Shown piece after piece: positions 32,959-46,200 of a stretch of DNA of 64,000 nt. The stretch comes from Heliopora coerulea (lineage: Eukaryota > Cnidaria > Anthozoa > Scleralcyonacea > Helioporidae), in NCBI GenBank assembly GCA_030142905.1, contig JASJOG010000012.1, positions 3,295,501 to 3,359,500 of the forward strand, given 5' to 3'. The notes below the pieces were generated by a model, which did not search any database, was not told the origin of the DNA, and saw nothing but the letters and a program-made list of their open reading frames with translations. A program made the position numbers and the translations under genes. Every line of letters starts with the position of its first letter. The stretch's first letter is position 1.

Positions 32959-34479
32959 ATGGGGAAAACATCGGGACGCAAAAAGACTACATCAAAGACT
33001 GCTTCACAGAAGAGGTAAGTGTGTACTTTTTTTTTTAATTTTAACCTATTTTTGACCAACGTACATGACATGTAATAATAGTAATTTATAATTATTGACA
33101 TCATCGTCATCATTGTCGTCATCATCATCATCGGAGCGCCTAGAACACCTTTTTTCGTAAAAGTGTTTCACTAGGACTAATCACGGCATATTACTTGTCA
33201 TGAATGGATGCAAGGGTGATTATTCCACAGTTGCTATTCTGTCACATTTTTATCAGTTCTGGTTAAAGTTGACTAGAAGTTTGTCGGAATTACCGGCACT
33301 AGATGATGTAGTTAAACAATTCACCAGACGCTGTCATGAAGTTTTGGTTAAGAATTGTAATTCATTGCTTCCATAGTTACACGAGTAATTAAATTCCGAA
33401 TTTGACAACAATATGTTGAAAATTCTAAAATGCTTAATCAAAAATGCTATTGGGAGCTTCACTTCAACAGCACCACTGCCTTTCATTCAAAATCACTCCC
33501 TTGACGTTTTAAAAATTAAGTAGGTAAAAGACAAATAACTAGGGACCGCGGATTGTTTTTCAAAGTGGTGGTTAGGGAGAAGGAAAACTTCCAGGGGAAA
33601 AGTCGTTTAGATTTCTCTTCGTACAATAGAGACATTTTGTTCATCTTTTTGATAACCACTAACTGCTTAATGGAAAGAGAAATAACGTTGCCAAGAACGT
33701 GGGAAGCAATTGCCCCCTGCATCTTAGCTCTGCGGTCCCTGGATACTGAACTAGTTTACGATCTTAAAGGAATTAATAATTTTCAAATAACAAAACAAAG
33801 ATTTGTAAGTTTGTATGTGACAAGGAAGCCCGGTTGGCTTTGTTGTTATAAAAATCCTTTAAAAATCCCTCTTATCAGTCTTAAAGTTGGAAGTGGATAA
33901 AATAAAATTGCTGAACGTTTACCGCATAAACGTGATCAATTCATCGAATCTAGTATTTTTGAACCTGATATTTTATTCGAATTTAATGAAAGATATTCCA
34001 TTTATGTGTTAAATTTTTTGCTGGAAAGGTTACTGAGTCTGTTATTTTATTTCTACAGTTGAGATAACTTGTCCTTATGTTTCTGTCATTTACTTGTCCA
34101 ATATTTTTTTAAATTATACGGTTATTTATATATTCTAAGGGCTGGAATAATCAAACTAAAGCCAGGCGACATGATCAAAAACATTTCAAGAACCAGCAAA
34201 TGTCGTCGTAGCGGGTCATGGAATAGCTTCAAAGCTAAAAATACAGGTAATAGGCCAGCAGACAAATGCCAAGTCTTTCGGTGTACTGAGAAAGATACTG
34301 TGGGGTCTCATGTCAAAATCAAAGGAGTGGTCGAGAAGCCTTATATTGTGAATCTCTGTCGAAGACACAACTCACACCACAATAATAAATGGATGAGAGT
34401 TACTTCTGGGACCCGTGCAGTTTTGGTTAGAAAAAGAGACACCAGAGGACCAAAACAGTGCTACAAGTCACGTAATTAA
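32959..34479 (+). CDS. Small Cys/His-rich protein of unknown function, 131 aa, 2 exons
   Basis: Exon 1 (32959-33014) encodes MGKTSGRKKTTSKTASQK and stops at a GTAAGT donor in phase 2. Exon 2 (34140-34479) follows a TATATTCTAAG acceptor; the split codon gives Arg, and the frame runs to TAA. An AATAAA lies at 34904. The basic N-terminus is followed by a core with paired metal-ligand-type residues: CQVFRC, DTVGSHVKI, PYIVNLCRRHNSHHNNKW, SGTRAVLV. This fits a small family, known to me from bacteria and eukaryotes, with the pattern RP-x-x-C-x(4)-C...GAHV...YI-x-P-x-C-x-x-[HC]-N...G-[WF], whose function I do not know. Zinc binding is inference from the residues. The rest of the intron holds a possible small TIR element (33542-33738). 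Confidence 0.65.
33542..33738. mobile_element. Possible small TIR element in the intron
   Basis: GGGACCGCGG at the left and TGCGGTCCC at the right form short inverted ends about 195 bp apart. No target duplication could be confirmed. Confidence 0.25.
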
Positions 34480-34909
34480 AACTTCTCATGCTCTGGCTTG
34501 TTTACGGTGACCAAAATTACAATTCTTTAATTGTCCAACTATGATGTTTTACATATTAAGATAAATTTCTTTGAAATCAAAGTAACAGCTCTAAGTAAGA
34601 TTCTGTCAACATTTTAATATATTTTGAGAACCTTATGACGACTGAAACGTGTAATTAGCAACAACCCGAAATGGGAAGAAAAGAAGCTGGCGTTAGCCCT
34701 TCGTTAGAGCTTGGACGATGGCAAGGCTGGGCAAATTGGAGAGCATTTTCCTGCTCTTGGATTTTATTCTTAAATTATATAGATAAAAGATCACTGTATT
34801 GGCTGATGGTAGACGGATAACACTCAATACTATTATCCTTTGTCGTTCCATAACAAAAAAACAGCAGCTTCCTTATCCTTATGATTTGAAAATTAATTTA
34901 GCTAATAAA

Positions 34910-36380
34910 AGCATACTATAAATCTAAGTTTCGCAACCACTATGCACACCTAACTGAAGTTTTGAAACTATTTGATTTGTCAGTCCATGCATCAGTGTGA
35001 AGCACAGTGCTCAAACGTCAGTCACATTTATCCTTATCTGGTTATTTAACTTCACTTTTCTCTTGTTATTTGTGCTGCATTATAGTGTTTTACCGTTCAA
35101 ACGTATTGTCTCTACTAGGGCTGTCAAACATAAGGCCCGCGAGCCGGAATTCGAGCCATAAAAGGGCTTTATCCCGACCAACTACTTTTCAAGGTTAAGT
35201 ATAGTTTGGTAGTCATTTAACACTTCTGAGTCAGTTACTACAATCACTGAATGTTTTAATCCTTTTCTGTCCAAGAGGTCCCCCTCCACTCGACGAGTAA
35301 AATCGTCTGGCGTTAGGCGGAGTAAAATACCAACGTCGGGTATGGACCCGAAAGAGTTAATTAAATATACTATACCAGTAAGGGTTATCGTATTATATTC
35401 GACATTTCGACCAAGTTTTAGTTTCACCTTAGATTACTAAAAGTTAGCAGTTGAACAACGAATTATTATTAAGATGCTATTGCTACCTGGAGTTGCCATT
35501 CTTGAATACTTTAGCTCACGTTTTTCCACTGTACCAGTAAAAGTACCTTTGGCACTTTGAATGTTTACCACCTTAGCAGCTTTAATGAAACTTAAAAATA
35601 TAAAAATCAATAATTCTAATTCTTGTCCAATTCTGGCCGTTCGTTTGCGAAAAAAAATTGGAAAAGGGAATGGAAAGGAGGCTGAGAAAATCGTATTTTC
35701 GATATCTGATTTTTGATATTCGAGTTACGTATGGGCATGCTCTGCATGTGTGCGCCCGGATGAAAGAAACCTTCGAGGCTTGTGGCAACGTTTTTCTACG
35801 CTGTTCACTTTAGCCACTGTTGAACTTACTTTGACTTTGTCAACCTAAATTTCGTTGACAGTCTCTACGTTATGCATTACTCCGAACTTTTGAAATCGTG
35901 CTTTCAGTGAGCAGATGCAAGTCGGTTAACAACAGGAATCGTGTAGACAAATAACTACTTCGGTTTTGACGGCAATATACAGCAATTTCATCCATCAAAA
36001 AATCATCCATCACTGAAACGCAGTGAAGAAGTCATAGGGGGAATGGAGGGGATTGGGCACCCACTTTTCAGAAATATTATCGACTAGATTTATTCACACA
36101 TGAAGAGAATATGTCCAGGTGAGGGGATTGCAATCTTCCTTGAAACGGTAGAATTCTACCACTAGTTCTGGAAATGATATTCTCAAACTCGTTAATGATT
36201 CATGACCTAATTAACCCACCAGACAAAAATATTTGGTCATATGCATGCCTTTCAAAACCCGGTAAAAGCCACGTAAACCGAATTCATAATTAAGATATCA
36301 GATAATAGACGGCCCATACATACAACCGTTTATTATCACATCTCTTAATAATGAATTCAAGATGGAGGATTGAGAAGCTA
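34910..36380. other. Intergenic, one copy of the dispersed motif
   Basis: No exon identified. A minus-strand copy of the TTTTACTC-x-CTAACGCCA motif lies at 35278-35330. The remainder is AT-rich single-copy-looking sequence. Confidence 0.4.
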
Positions 36381-36381
36381 T

Positions 36382-36872
36382 TTCATAAACTCGTGTCTCG
36401 TGTTTTGCCACGGGTTACAAACACTCGATAACAATAAAACACACTCGACCTACCGCCTCGTGATTTTCACTGTTCTCTCGCGTTTGTAAGACATTCGAGA
36501 ACTACAAAAATCACTCAGTCTACGGCCTCGTAATTTTCATAATCTTGCAGTTTTATGTTTTTAGAAACATGAGAACTTGGATATATCTTAAGATAGATGA
36601 ACTTGCACCTTAGCTCACCATCTGAGTCCTTGTAGCTCAATGGTTAGAGCGTCTCACCGGTCATCAGAAGGCTGCGGGTTCGATCCCCGTATGGGGCTCA
36701 GAAATCGTTTTTCTGAGTATAGGGCTTGATGATCATTCATCTATCTTGCATAATCCTCTCGTGTTTTACAAACACTCGAGAACAATGAAAGTCACTCGGT
36801 TTACGGCCTCGTGATTTTCATTGTTCTCTCGTTTTTGTAACCCCTGGTAAAACACTCCCACTCGTTTATGAA
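36382..36872. mobile_element. TIR element with a tRNA-like repeat inserted
   Basis: Left end TTTCATAAACTCGTGT...GGGTTACAAA and right end TTTGTAACCCCTGG...CTCGTTTATGAA are inverted; blocks of GGCCTCGTGATTTTCA occur inside several times in both senses. A tRNA-like unit with its usual flanks (about 36565-36755) interrupts the middle. Confidence 0.6.
36626..36697 (+). tRNA. tRNA-like repeat, 72 nt
   Basis: TAGCTCAATGG A-box, GGTTCGATCC B-box, D stem GCTC/GAGC and T stem GCGGG/CCCGT(weak) are present, but the acceptor stem has mismatches and the anticodon loop CCGGTCA lacks U33. It is close to the 27716 copy in sequence, including flanking TCTGAGT and CTCAGAAA. Confidence 0.35.
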
Positions 36873-37930
36873 GTATTACGTACAGCTCTCTGGAGAAACG
36901 TTAGATGCAAATTAAAAAGTGTAAGACTAGAAATAATATTTCCATGCCTCGAATTATCTATATGTCTTTTACCAACAATAGCCCCCCCGGGACCATCTAC
37001 TTGTTGTACGCTGGCCACGCCACTATTCAAACGTAGAAGAAGAGAACTATACTGATCATTTATATCTAATTTATGTGTTTGGTCTTGAAGACTTCTCTGC
37101 TGAGATGTGCATGGGTAGGTTATCCGTACGTTTCCAACGATCTATGAATTGTGAATTGGCGTTGACCTTGACTAACGTCATCATTCACTCTCGGGTCTAT
37201 GTTTGGCGATCATGCTTTCAATCTGAAAAACAATTCTTTAACATCAAAAGAAAGAAAAAAATTGCTCTGACAGCAAAGAAAAGTTTGGGTTAGTTTACTT
37301 CTTTATAATCTGGAAGCAAATTCAATGAAAAATCTTTGCAATAATTAAAATAATTGTCACGTTTCGAATTTTACCATTGAGTTTGATTGAGGATCCAATT
37401 ATTCCCAGAAATCAATGTTTTTCTGAAGACAACCAATGAATAATTGAAAAAAGAATCGATTTTACCGGAGTCTGTCTTTCACTGTAACAAAGCAGGGAAG
37501 ACTGGGAGAAAGTTTGGAATGAATGCCTTGAAGTATCATGGATGGTTCCTGGACAAAAAAAGGGATTAGGGCCTCGAACTCATCATTGCACCCTCCGTTT
37601 GGTACCATCCTCCAGTGATACTCTGCAAATCAGGCCGCATCATCCAGTTTGGCCTCTTGAATGACCCGGACCTCGGGTTGATTACCCCGGCGACCGATCC
37701 ATATGGGTAGTTCTTTGTGGTTTATAATCTCCATTTGTGTTCGTTTTCAACAGTTCCTAAGGAAGGCAATATCTGCACAAAAGCTCGTACTGGATTCAGT
37801 TTCAAAGTGTTAAATAACAAACAATGTCTTTTGACATGAAATATTGGTTTTTATGTGCTTCTAGTGGGTAGAAATTTTCTGTTTCCAAATGTTTAGATCA
37901 TTTCCAAGCCTCTCGTTTTTTGTTTTTGTC

Positions 37931-37933
<3 letters not shown>

Positions 37934-37972
<39 letters not shown>
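37934..37972. repeat. (ATT)n microsatellite
   Basis: About thirteen perfect ATT units. Confidence 0.95.
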
Positions 37973-37973
<1 letters not shown>

Positions 37974-37979
37974 GCTTCA

Positions 37980-39205
37980 AACTCTGAGAAGTCGAAAATC
38001 AGAATTAAATTGAATACTCCGTAAAATTCAATATTTTTCCTTTTAAAGTCTTTCAACAAAAAATATCAAATATTGACAGGCTCACAGATTGGGGAATACT
38101 GTAATAAGAGATGATCTGGTTTTTAACGAGGCGAATTTTTCCTTGCGTGTCGACAATTTCTTCAGGAAATTTTAACCGAATAAGTTTATAAGCTTAGCAA
38201 ATGATTTGATTCCGTGGCTTCTATTAAGTTTGTAGCTAAGATGTTAAATATTTTCTTGGCACAGTACAAAGTTTTAACTGATTACTGCATGGCTTTTCAT
38301 CAATTCTTAGGTCATTACCAATTTGTATAGTGATAAAATGGCAAATTGTATTGTTATTCACCCACGCTTTACTTAATTTTCTGTATGAACGAGTGGTGAA
38401 AGGTTTTGTTTTTTTAATCATTCGGACCTCAGACCTGATCCGTGGGGACTGAAAGAAAAATGAATTTTCAAAGAGGCGATCCCCGCTTGGAAAATGTGCC
38501 GAATTCGAAGCGAAAAATGGAAATTACTTGTATGATATAACTTTCAGCTTGCATAATTAAAACAAAATTTCACGTTGAGTAAAAATTTGACTCATTAAGT
38601 TTTCAACAATACAAATCTTGCACTTGTTTTATTGAGTCTTGGAGGAGAGGGGCATAATGTGAAAGCAAACATTATCTCTGAGGAGGCATATACCTCCCAC
38701 ACGCCCACTTTAGTGCCCCCACTTCGTTTGACTTCACGTCAAACTATTTTACAACGTTTACTATTAAGTGCGCTGGCTTTGAACTTTATATTAAAATGCT
38801 AATTTGATATCCAACAGTAATCATAACCATCTTTTATGAAAGCCGCTTTCGGGTCAAAGATTTTTAAATAAAGACATTGAAATGAGATCAGCTTTTATAA
38901 TCTATCCGTACCGGTCTCAAATAAAGATCAAATTATCTCACCAGCCAATAAAACCGCCGAAGCAAATGCTAAGAGACATTAAAATATTTATATCAAACGG
39001 CACAGCGCACTGCGAGCTGCTTACATTGCCGAAGACTAGAAATTAGAGTTACTGGGCGGGTAAATAGTATACAGACATCTGGAGATTAAACAAGAGTGAT
39101 TGAACACTAAAGAAAAGACGTTTTACTTCAATTTTTGACTCATCATAGAAGTGTTTCCCTTAAAGTACAAATGCAGAAATGACATAACTCATAGGTTCAG
39201 GCTGT
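37980..39205. other. Intergenic, no feature seen
   Basis: AT-rich; no exon, repeat array or RNA gene supported. Confidence 0.4.
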
Positions 39206-39209
39206 ACGT

Positions 39210-39599
39210 CTTCTACACTTGTTCGTCTAAATCCAGTTCAGCTACATTGACATTCACACTGTACCAGCTGCGATCGAAGAGTATCCAGTCCCAATCCTTT
39301 GGTGCTCGAATTCCGGTGTAAAAAGAGTGTCTGTGCGTAAAATCCAAAGTTAATCTGGGTTAATGTGGGTTATAAGTGTAGTGCAGTAAAGCTGGTAAGC
39401 ATTCGAAAATGTGATGGGAAAATGGCCCTCGGGCTCCAATGAATATGGATTTTACCGAACAGCGTAAATCCGCCTCCACGTGATTAAACTTAGATGTGCT
39501 GTCAAACATTGCTGGAAGAAAAGATACAACTTAATGTTTTTGGAAAGTGGTGGTAACTAAAGCTCGTAAACCATCTAGGTACCAAAGCGTTGTATCAAC
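39210..39599 (-). pseudogene. Coding-like frame interrupted by two TAA codons, unknown family
   Basis: Following a CTTTTCTCAG acceptor-like site, one frame runs 129 codons to TAG with only two interruptions, TAA at 39532-39530 and TAA at 39362-39360, each after a His codon. There is no frameshift. The peptide has a protein-like composition (TTLWYLDGLRALVTTTFQKH; VEADLRCSVKSIFIGARG; HSFYTGIRAPKDWDWILFD; SWYSVNVNVAELDLDEQV). I do not recognise the family. Either it is a young pseudogene with two CAA-to-TAA changes, or a short intron removes the first stop (a CTTCCAG acceptor lies just before 39512), though the second stop has no such escape. Confidence 0.4.
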
Positions 39600-39609
39600 C
39601 TGAGAAAAG

Positions 39610-42600
39610 TTTGATATATCGCTTCACTAAACACCGAGGTCAAGCTATATAACTTACATATATCAAACATATTGAACTGGAGAAATTTTGTCATAAAGTT
39701 GATGAATACCTTAATAAGATTGGGACTAGACCTCCTAAGAACAATAGAAATTGAGATAAAGATATAAGTAATATGTCAAGCATGATATCAAGTATAATAA
39801 ATATTTCATAAATGAGATCAAACACCTAGTGCAGAGTTTGCAAAACTAGGCGAACTCGAATTTCTTAAACTCTTTACGAGGTGTTTGGATAATATCTGGG
39901 TACTCTTTTATATCTTCTCAGAAACGAGTATGTAATTTAGGAGAAAATTAGGGCAAAAGTTTGGTTATATTGAGGAAATATTGGATCACTACATCAAATT
40001 CATCACATAAGTTTTTCTTCGAGTTTTCCTCATGAATTAATCATGATTTGAGATTACAAATGTCAAATTTCTTCCAATGTCCGATTTGGAACAATGGTTG
40101 GACGAGCCTGGTCAAGCAAGGTATGGCAAGCAGTCGAATAATGTCGGATCTAATCACTTAGAAATGTTTTATTCAACATTGTCTGACAGTCTGGCCAGAG
40201 CTCAGATATGAAAGATGAAAACAAGAATAACCATTCTCACGGGAAGCTCGGCCTAAGGACTTTAATTAGTATATGGTTTGGACATGATTCAACTTGATTG
40301 CCTCCCAAACACAATTTGTCAGCAGTATTTAATCCTCTGTGTGAGTACTTCGAAGTTCGAAGTTAGCTTCCAAGGAAACTAAAATAGACTTTCAGTGTGC
40401 ATATACTGTAATATAAACATAAACATGCGGGGTGTTGTGCAACTTGAGATGCATGCGCATGATAAAAACACCAGCCATAGGTAAGTGTTTTCAAGCTTTT
40501 CCTTCAAGTCTCACAGCATCTTCAAGCATTTGTAGAGCAGCATATTAATGTAATTAATTATGACAAGTACACCAAAAAAGAGCGCGAATATTCCGTGTTT
40601 ATATGCCCTTATATAAATACTGCTTCAGGCCAGTCACAGTTGGTGTTACTGTGAGAAGCAGCTTATTCTGGAGGGGGGATTCTAACAATAAACGTCGTGG
40701 TATTTGGAATTGAATCGGATGAAACATTCGTCCTGGTAGTATACCGGTTATTTCTTCTACGTTGTTTGTGTTACAACACATTTAAAGCTATAATTCTGTG
40801 GCTATCAGTTCACCATGTCATTAAAGAAAAGAAACTAACCAACTTCATGGTGTGGAATGCTTCTTTATCTGACAATGAATTGACGTTGAGCTATCAATAG
40901 CACATAATCCGTCAACAAAACGTGTAGGAAATGCAAGGCATATGGCTAATGAGAATCTAAGGTTGCATGTGTGAATTTAGCAGCTACGGAAGCTCTCATT
41001 TTGGTTATGTGAATTTGATTTGGATGCCTGCCTAGTTAATATTTGGATCCATAACATTTTTTCATCTCCGGCATTTGTGTGGGACCCATGAAACAATGGG
41101 CGTTACGGAACACACAATTAACCGACTTGGCATTTCACGAAATGGAAAATTAGGTTGGGATGTTAGACCACATGTCTCGTCAGGATTTAAGTACTGTTGC
41201 CATTTGGCAACATACTCTAGCTAACGCCAGACTATTTTACTTGTCAAAGAGGGACCCCCAGAAACCAGGCAGATAAAGCGTTGTGTAGCCAGAAATTTGC
41301 AAGTGGGAGACGAAGCGGAAGAAATTAGAAACAAACGTACCGACAAATACAATTAAGCAAAAACCAACCAAGGGACTTCCCTGACGGTAAAAATAATACT
41401 GTCAGCGAGATTTAACAAATGATTGAATAATTTATATATAGCCAGCATAGTTTTAAAAATCGGCGCTCGCTCGAAACGATTTTACGTAAGGGCTCGTCGA
41501 ATCACACGAGGTGTGACTCATACCATCATATCTCCTTTTATTTCAGCCATCACCACTGCCACAGCCACTTTTTTCCTGAGGGCTGGCCAGATTCGCCGGT
41601 ATCAACGCACCATCTTATTTTCTTTCATTGGTATAGGATTCCTCGCAAACATTTTGCATTGAACTCCATTTATGTACTTAAACTTAAAAGCCGTTTGTAT
41701 TTTGATATATCAAACTCGAACTGAATCCCCAAAGGACTAGCGTTAATGTACCGACAAATGTATTATTGTAGTGGATCAGTATGGACACGTTTGGTCTGTA
41801 CGAAAAGTGAGGGTGACATTTGACCGTTTCCCCTCTCATGCTCGCGCTATTGGCGATATAATTGTTAAATCTGCTCAGTTTAAATTTGCCCTCACCAGTG
41901 AAGCAAAGACAAATGCCATTTCATTGGCAAATGGCAGGGAAAGATGAACAAAGTTGGGAGGGCAAGCGGCTAAGCTGAGAAAACTACAAAGGGAACCGAA
42001 ACGATACCTATGCTTGCAGGTATTGCGGTGATCAAAAACTTAACTACAACTATGCAAATCAACCACTATGTTATTCACCTCATCAGCTAAATGGGCTTTT
42101 TGTAAGAGATACGAAATTCGGAATACTGGATGTTGAGCCATCCAAGGGAGAATCCAAGACAAAAGAAAATGGATGAAAAACAGTGATTTTCATTCGTCTG
42201 GTTTGGATCATGTTTGGCTCCTTTTCTCTCAAGCATGGCGGATTTTTCTATCAAGTGATCCATTTCTGCAAAAGGCTTATTAGAGTTACGTTTAGACTTA
42301 GAGTTAGGGTACCGGTAATGGCCTGGGTTGCCGACTAGCATCCTAAAAAGAACGCTCCGAATGTCCTTGTCAGTTTGTGTGGTTGAAGTCCAATTTTTAC
42401 ACGTATTTATGCCTCATGTTTGTGCAAGAGACCCTTTTGTTTCGTAGGGGAATCGTTCGCGGTCGGGTTCGCACTCGTTCTAGTGCCCATTAGTCAAGCC
42501 GTTACCATATCCGTGCTTTACCCGTTTCTGTGCAAGTGCGAGCTCTCACACACGTAATCGTTCCGATACTCTTGACCATGGCCATGTTCGTGGTCACTTT

Positions 42601-43095
42601 CGTGATTATACTAGTACACGTACTTCAGCACACGGTCATCTTTAAGCTTGCGCTCTTCTGTTATTGGTGTCCGTCTTTAGTTCTATGTTTATACCTTAGG
42701 CAGTTAGGCTATATTTATGCTTACGTAAGCCCTTGTACCGGGACCCACACCTAGTCTAGCGCTTTCGGATGGACTTGAGTCTGCGCCAACTTTTCCCACT
42801 TCAGTAAATCTTTAATGAGTACAATTTGCAGTGATGGACGCAGGATTGTCGCATATAGGGCATAATATTTCAAAGTTGGACTGCTTGACGAAGGTGGATG
42901 CAAATATCGCGAAATAAATGTACATATACTGTCCGTCAAGGACGCAGAAGGCTCTTCCGCAGTTCTTATTTTCTCATCATTTGCGTAAGAACAAAACATT
43001 AACTCACAAGACAAACGCAGGAACAATAAAAATCAATCTCGGACAAGTGCTAACGACCATCAAATACGCAAGGAGGATTAACAATCGGGGTTATG
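39610..43095. other. Intergenic, no supportable gene
   Basis: Scattered short frames only. A possible isolated first exon (ATG near 40425, donor GTAAGT after CCATAG) has no partner. A copy of the dispersed TAACGCCAGAC motif is at 41212-41258. Confidence 0.35.
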
Positions 43096-43101
43096 AATGT
43101 T

Positions 43102-43226
43102 ATAAAACAGCGGCGTTCTAGAGGTTATACACTATCTAAAATATAGAAAATAAGCTTCTCGACGTTCGAGAAGCTCATTTTATATATTTTAGATAGTGTA
43201 TAACCTCTAGAACGCCGCTGTTTTAT
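43102..43226. mobile_element. Foldback element, 125 bp
   Basis: Almost perfect palindrome: ATAAAACAGCGGCGTTCTAG at the left and its complement at the right, arms of about 58 bp, with an internal CTTCTCGACGTTCGAGAAG hairpin tip. Confidence 0.8.
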
Positions 43227-43229
43227 CGA

Positions 43230-46200
43230 AGCTATCTACACTGGACCTCCGCGCCTTATGAATGTTATACCTTAAAATGTGAGCAATTAGGAAGGTAAAA
43301 GAAATTGACATGATTTTTCTTGGATTTATGACAAGTTGAGACACATTTTATACTACTTTTTCTTTTTTAAAAAGATCGCGCGTGTGCAAATCCTAACTGA
43401 TTTGCCTTATTTGCGTAGTATGACCGGCTTCTCCTTACTATCGTATTTCACATACGGTATAATATTTCGTTTCCCGCTTCCGGTTAATATCAAAATAAGA
43501 GTCCGTATGAATGCCTTGCTAGTAAGCGGTCTCAAGTGCTTTTGACAACGAATGCAGGAGAACTCTGCGCTTGACTCTTAAAAGAGAGCAGAGACGGCCG
43601 TGTCTTGCTTGGTGGATGTACAAGAGTGGCAGGAAGAAGGAGCAATGTATAAGCACTACGCAAAGATCCTTTGGATGGGATTGATAATGTATTCCGCGTC
43701 GACGATCAAGGTAAATACGATAGAAACAAAGATGAGTGAACTGCATTGTCAAAAGGTGTTAACACGCCTTCTCCTAATGCATTCATCGGACTCCTAACTA
43801 TATCAAGTCTTATATATTAAATTGCGTATGGTTGTTTTCTTGAGCAAATTTCACCGTAAAAATGGTGGTATTACATCAATAAAGATTTTTCTTGTCAGTT
43901 GGGGGAATTCCTGGTGTTTCGTGCTTATGAAGCTAAATACAAAAATTCTGTTCCTTGTTCCTTTGCTGCGTGAAATTCACTCTGAACGGACGAATCCTTG
44001 CGAATAGCGCATTTGCGACAATAATAGGTTTGACGTGCACGTAGCAACACATCATCACATCTGCACGTTCAAACTGATTATTTTAAACGTAATTAACTTA
44101 CTCTCTTTTCCAAACAACTAGCCTGTCACCGCATAAGAACTTCGTACAAAAGGTCATACATATCCATGTATTTTTGCAAGGAAACAAGGTTTCTCATTAT
44201 TTATATGTTTATTCTTTGACTCATGTTTGACAGATGTAATTTTATGTTGATCGTTTGTAAGTGTTGTGTCGAACCAGACAAACCAAAGCAAATCACTTTG
44301 TCTTGTACCACATACAAGCTAAATTAATCTATGGACGGTTTCTTTTTCTAAGAGGGCTCAACATCGAAGTATTGCACTTGGAGCACAAGGGTAAATGATA
44401 ACCAGTTGATACAACTTTACGCCGCTTCCTCGATGTCATTTAGGTCGACCTTTATAATGACCTTTGCGTCGTAATTTGGGTAATAAGTAGACGCGCAAGT
44501 CGCTTCACTCTTATAATTTAGTATCTTGATGTTGCATAGGCATTAGAAAATAACTTTGGCTCCGTTTCGTCTGTTACGGGTACCGGCGCGGCTGCTAGGA
44601 GACAATCAGCTGAAACTTTCCCAGGTATGTCAATAAGATGTCTTAACTAAGCTTCTGTTTTGCCGCCATAGGTGATTATGATTACGCTCAGCGCTTTAAG
44701 CAGATGATTGGCATTTGTTTTGTTATTTCTCTAGAGTTGTGATTAGTTGTGTTGTTTTTTGTGATAATGACACAAAAAACATAAATGCGAATAATTTATG
44801 TCAAATGTTCGCACTTTATCGATATATTATGAGCATCGCAATTTTCGACCACCTTCATAGTCCTTATGTCCTCACATATAAGTGAAAAGAAAAATCTATT
44901 TCTGAATCAAAACGCTGAAGAGTGACTTCAGTGATGACTGGATTATGTCGTGCATCAACAGACGATTACTCTTGTCGGCCACCATGATTTTTCTGTAATT
45001 ATACTCCAGCTAACGCCCGGCAATTTTACCTGTCAAGGAGAGATATCCTGCCATAAAAGGTTATACCTTTTCCAACAGCGTCCGTCTTTTGTTGTTTTAC
45101 TCTTGCTAACTCCAGAGGATTTTAAAGGCGAGACAACAAGTTAGACAAATGAATACTTCGTGATTATCTGATACTACGAAAGCTTTTCGGAAAATGTTTT
45201 GACTGGAACGTGATCGGATTTTGAGCTCGAAATGAAAAGTAATCGGAAATGGTTTGCTTGTATAATACATCACGCGAAAGAGGAAAGATGAAGGGTATCG
45301 CAGTCGAGTTTTAAGCTCTCTTATTCGTGTTTTGATATAGGATCAGTGCCGTGGTCAATCTAATTATTTCGGGGGGAATCTTATTTCTGTTCTACTTACA
45401 CTGGACTCCGTTGTTGTTGTCAATAGCCGATACCCAACATTGGATGTTGGTAACAGGAGTTTAAACACATGAAAAATACATGATAACAATTAACAGCGCA
45501 GCCGTAAAAGTTTACTTTCCCTTTTTTCGATTCATATCCTTTCATATCCGTCCCGATTTTTTTCTATCACACATTTCCGAAGGAGATTGTACCCCCTGGA
45601 CCCAGCTATGTACGCTATTGCATTAGACCACACACTCTCAGTTTCCTACCAGCCACAAGAAAAACAAGCCTAAATATTACTAAAAAAGGCTATTTTAGAA
45701 CTCAGTCGTTCTCTAATTTCCACTAGGATTAGGATCTGTGATCCTGTGTTAGGATTAAAGCTGCAGTTCTCACGCTCCCGACTGATGGTAAATTACAGAT
45801 TTGAAACCCTCAGAGTTATGAATGGGCTCCCACTATGATAAGCAGATTTGCACCTCGGTACAACAACCGTCATACATTAGCGTCATGAAAGTACGTACGT
45901 AGGTTGCTCTCAGTGCAAGTAATTCTGTAATCCTGACATTACAATTGAGTAGCACTGATTGAAGTTTAATGAAGATTACCATGGGTGCCAGAGACTGTGT
46001 CTTGATAAAAGAAAGATGAAAGGCTGATAGTCACTGGTATATTTGGTTGAAAATCTCCCTTTAATGTTCTATTATTACGTACAGAATTTTTATACCTCAC
46101 TTATCATTGGATTGTTGTACTATTAGAAAATTCTGACTGTGTATTACATTGGCGCTCGATAAAACGCCAGTTCAATTGGTTTATATATCAAGTACAGTTC

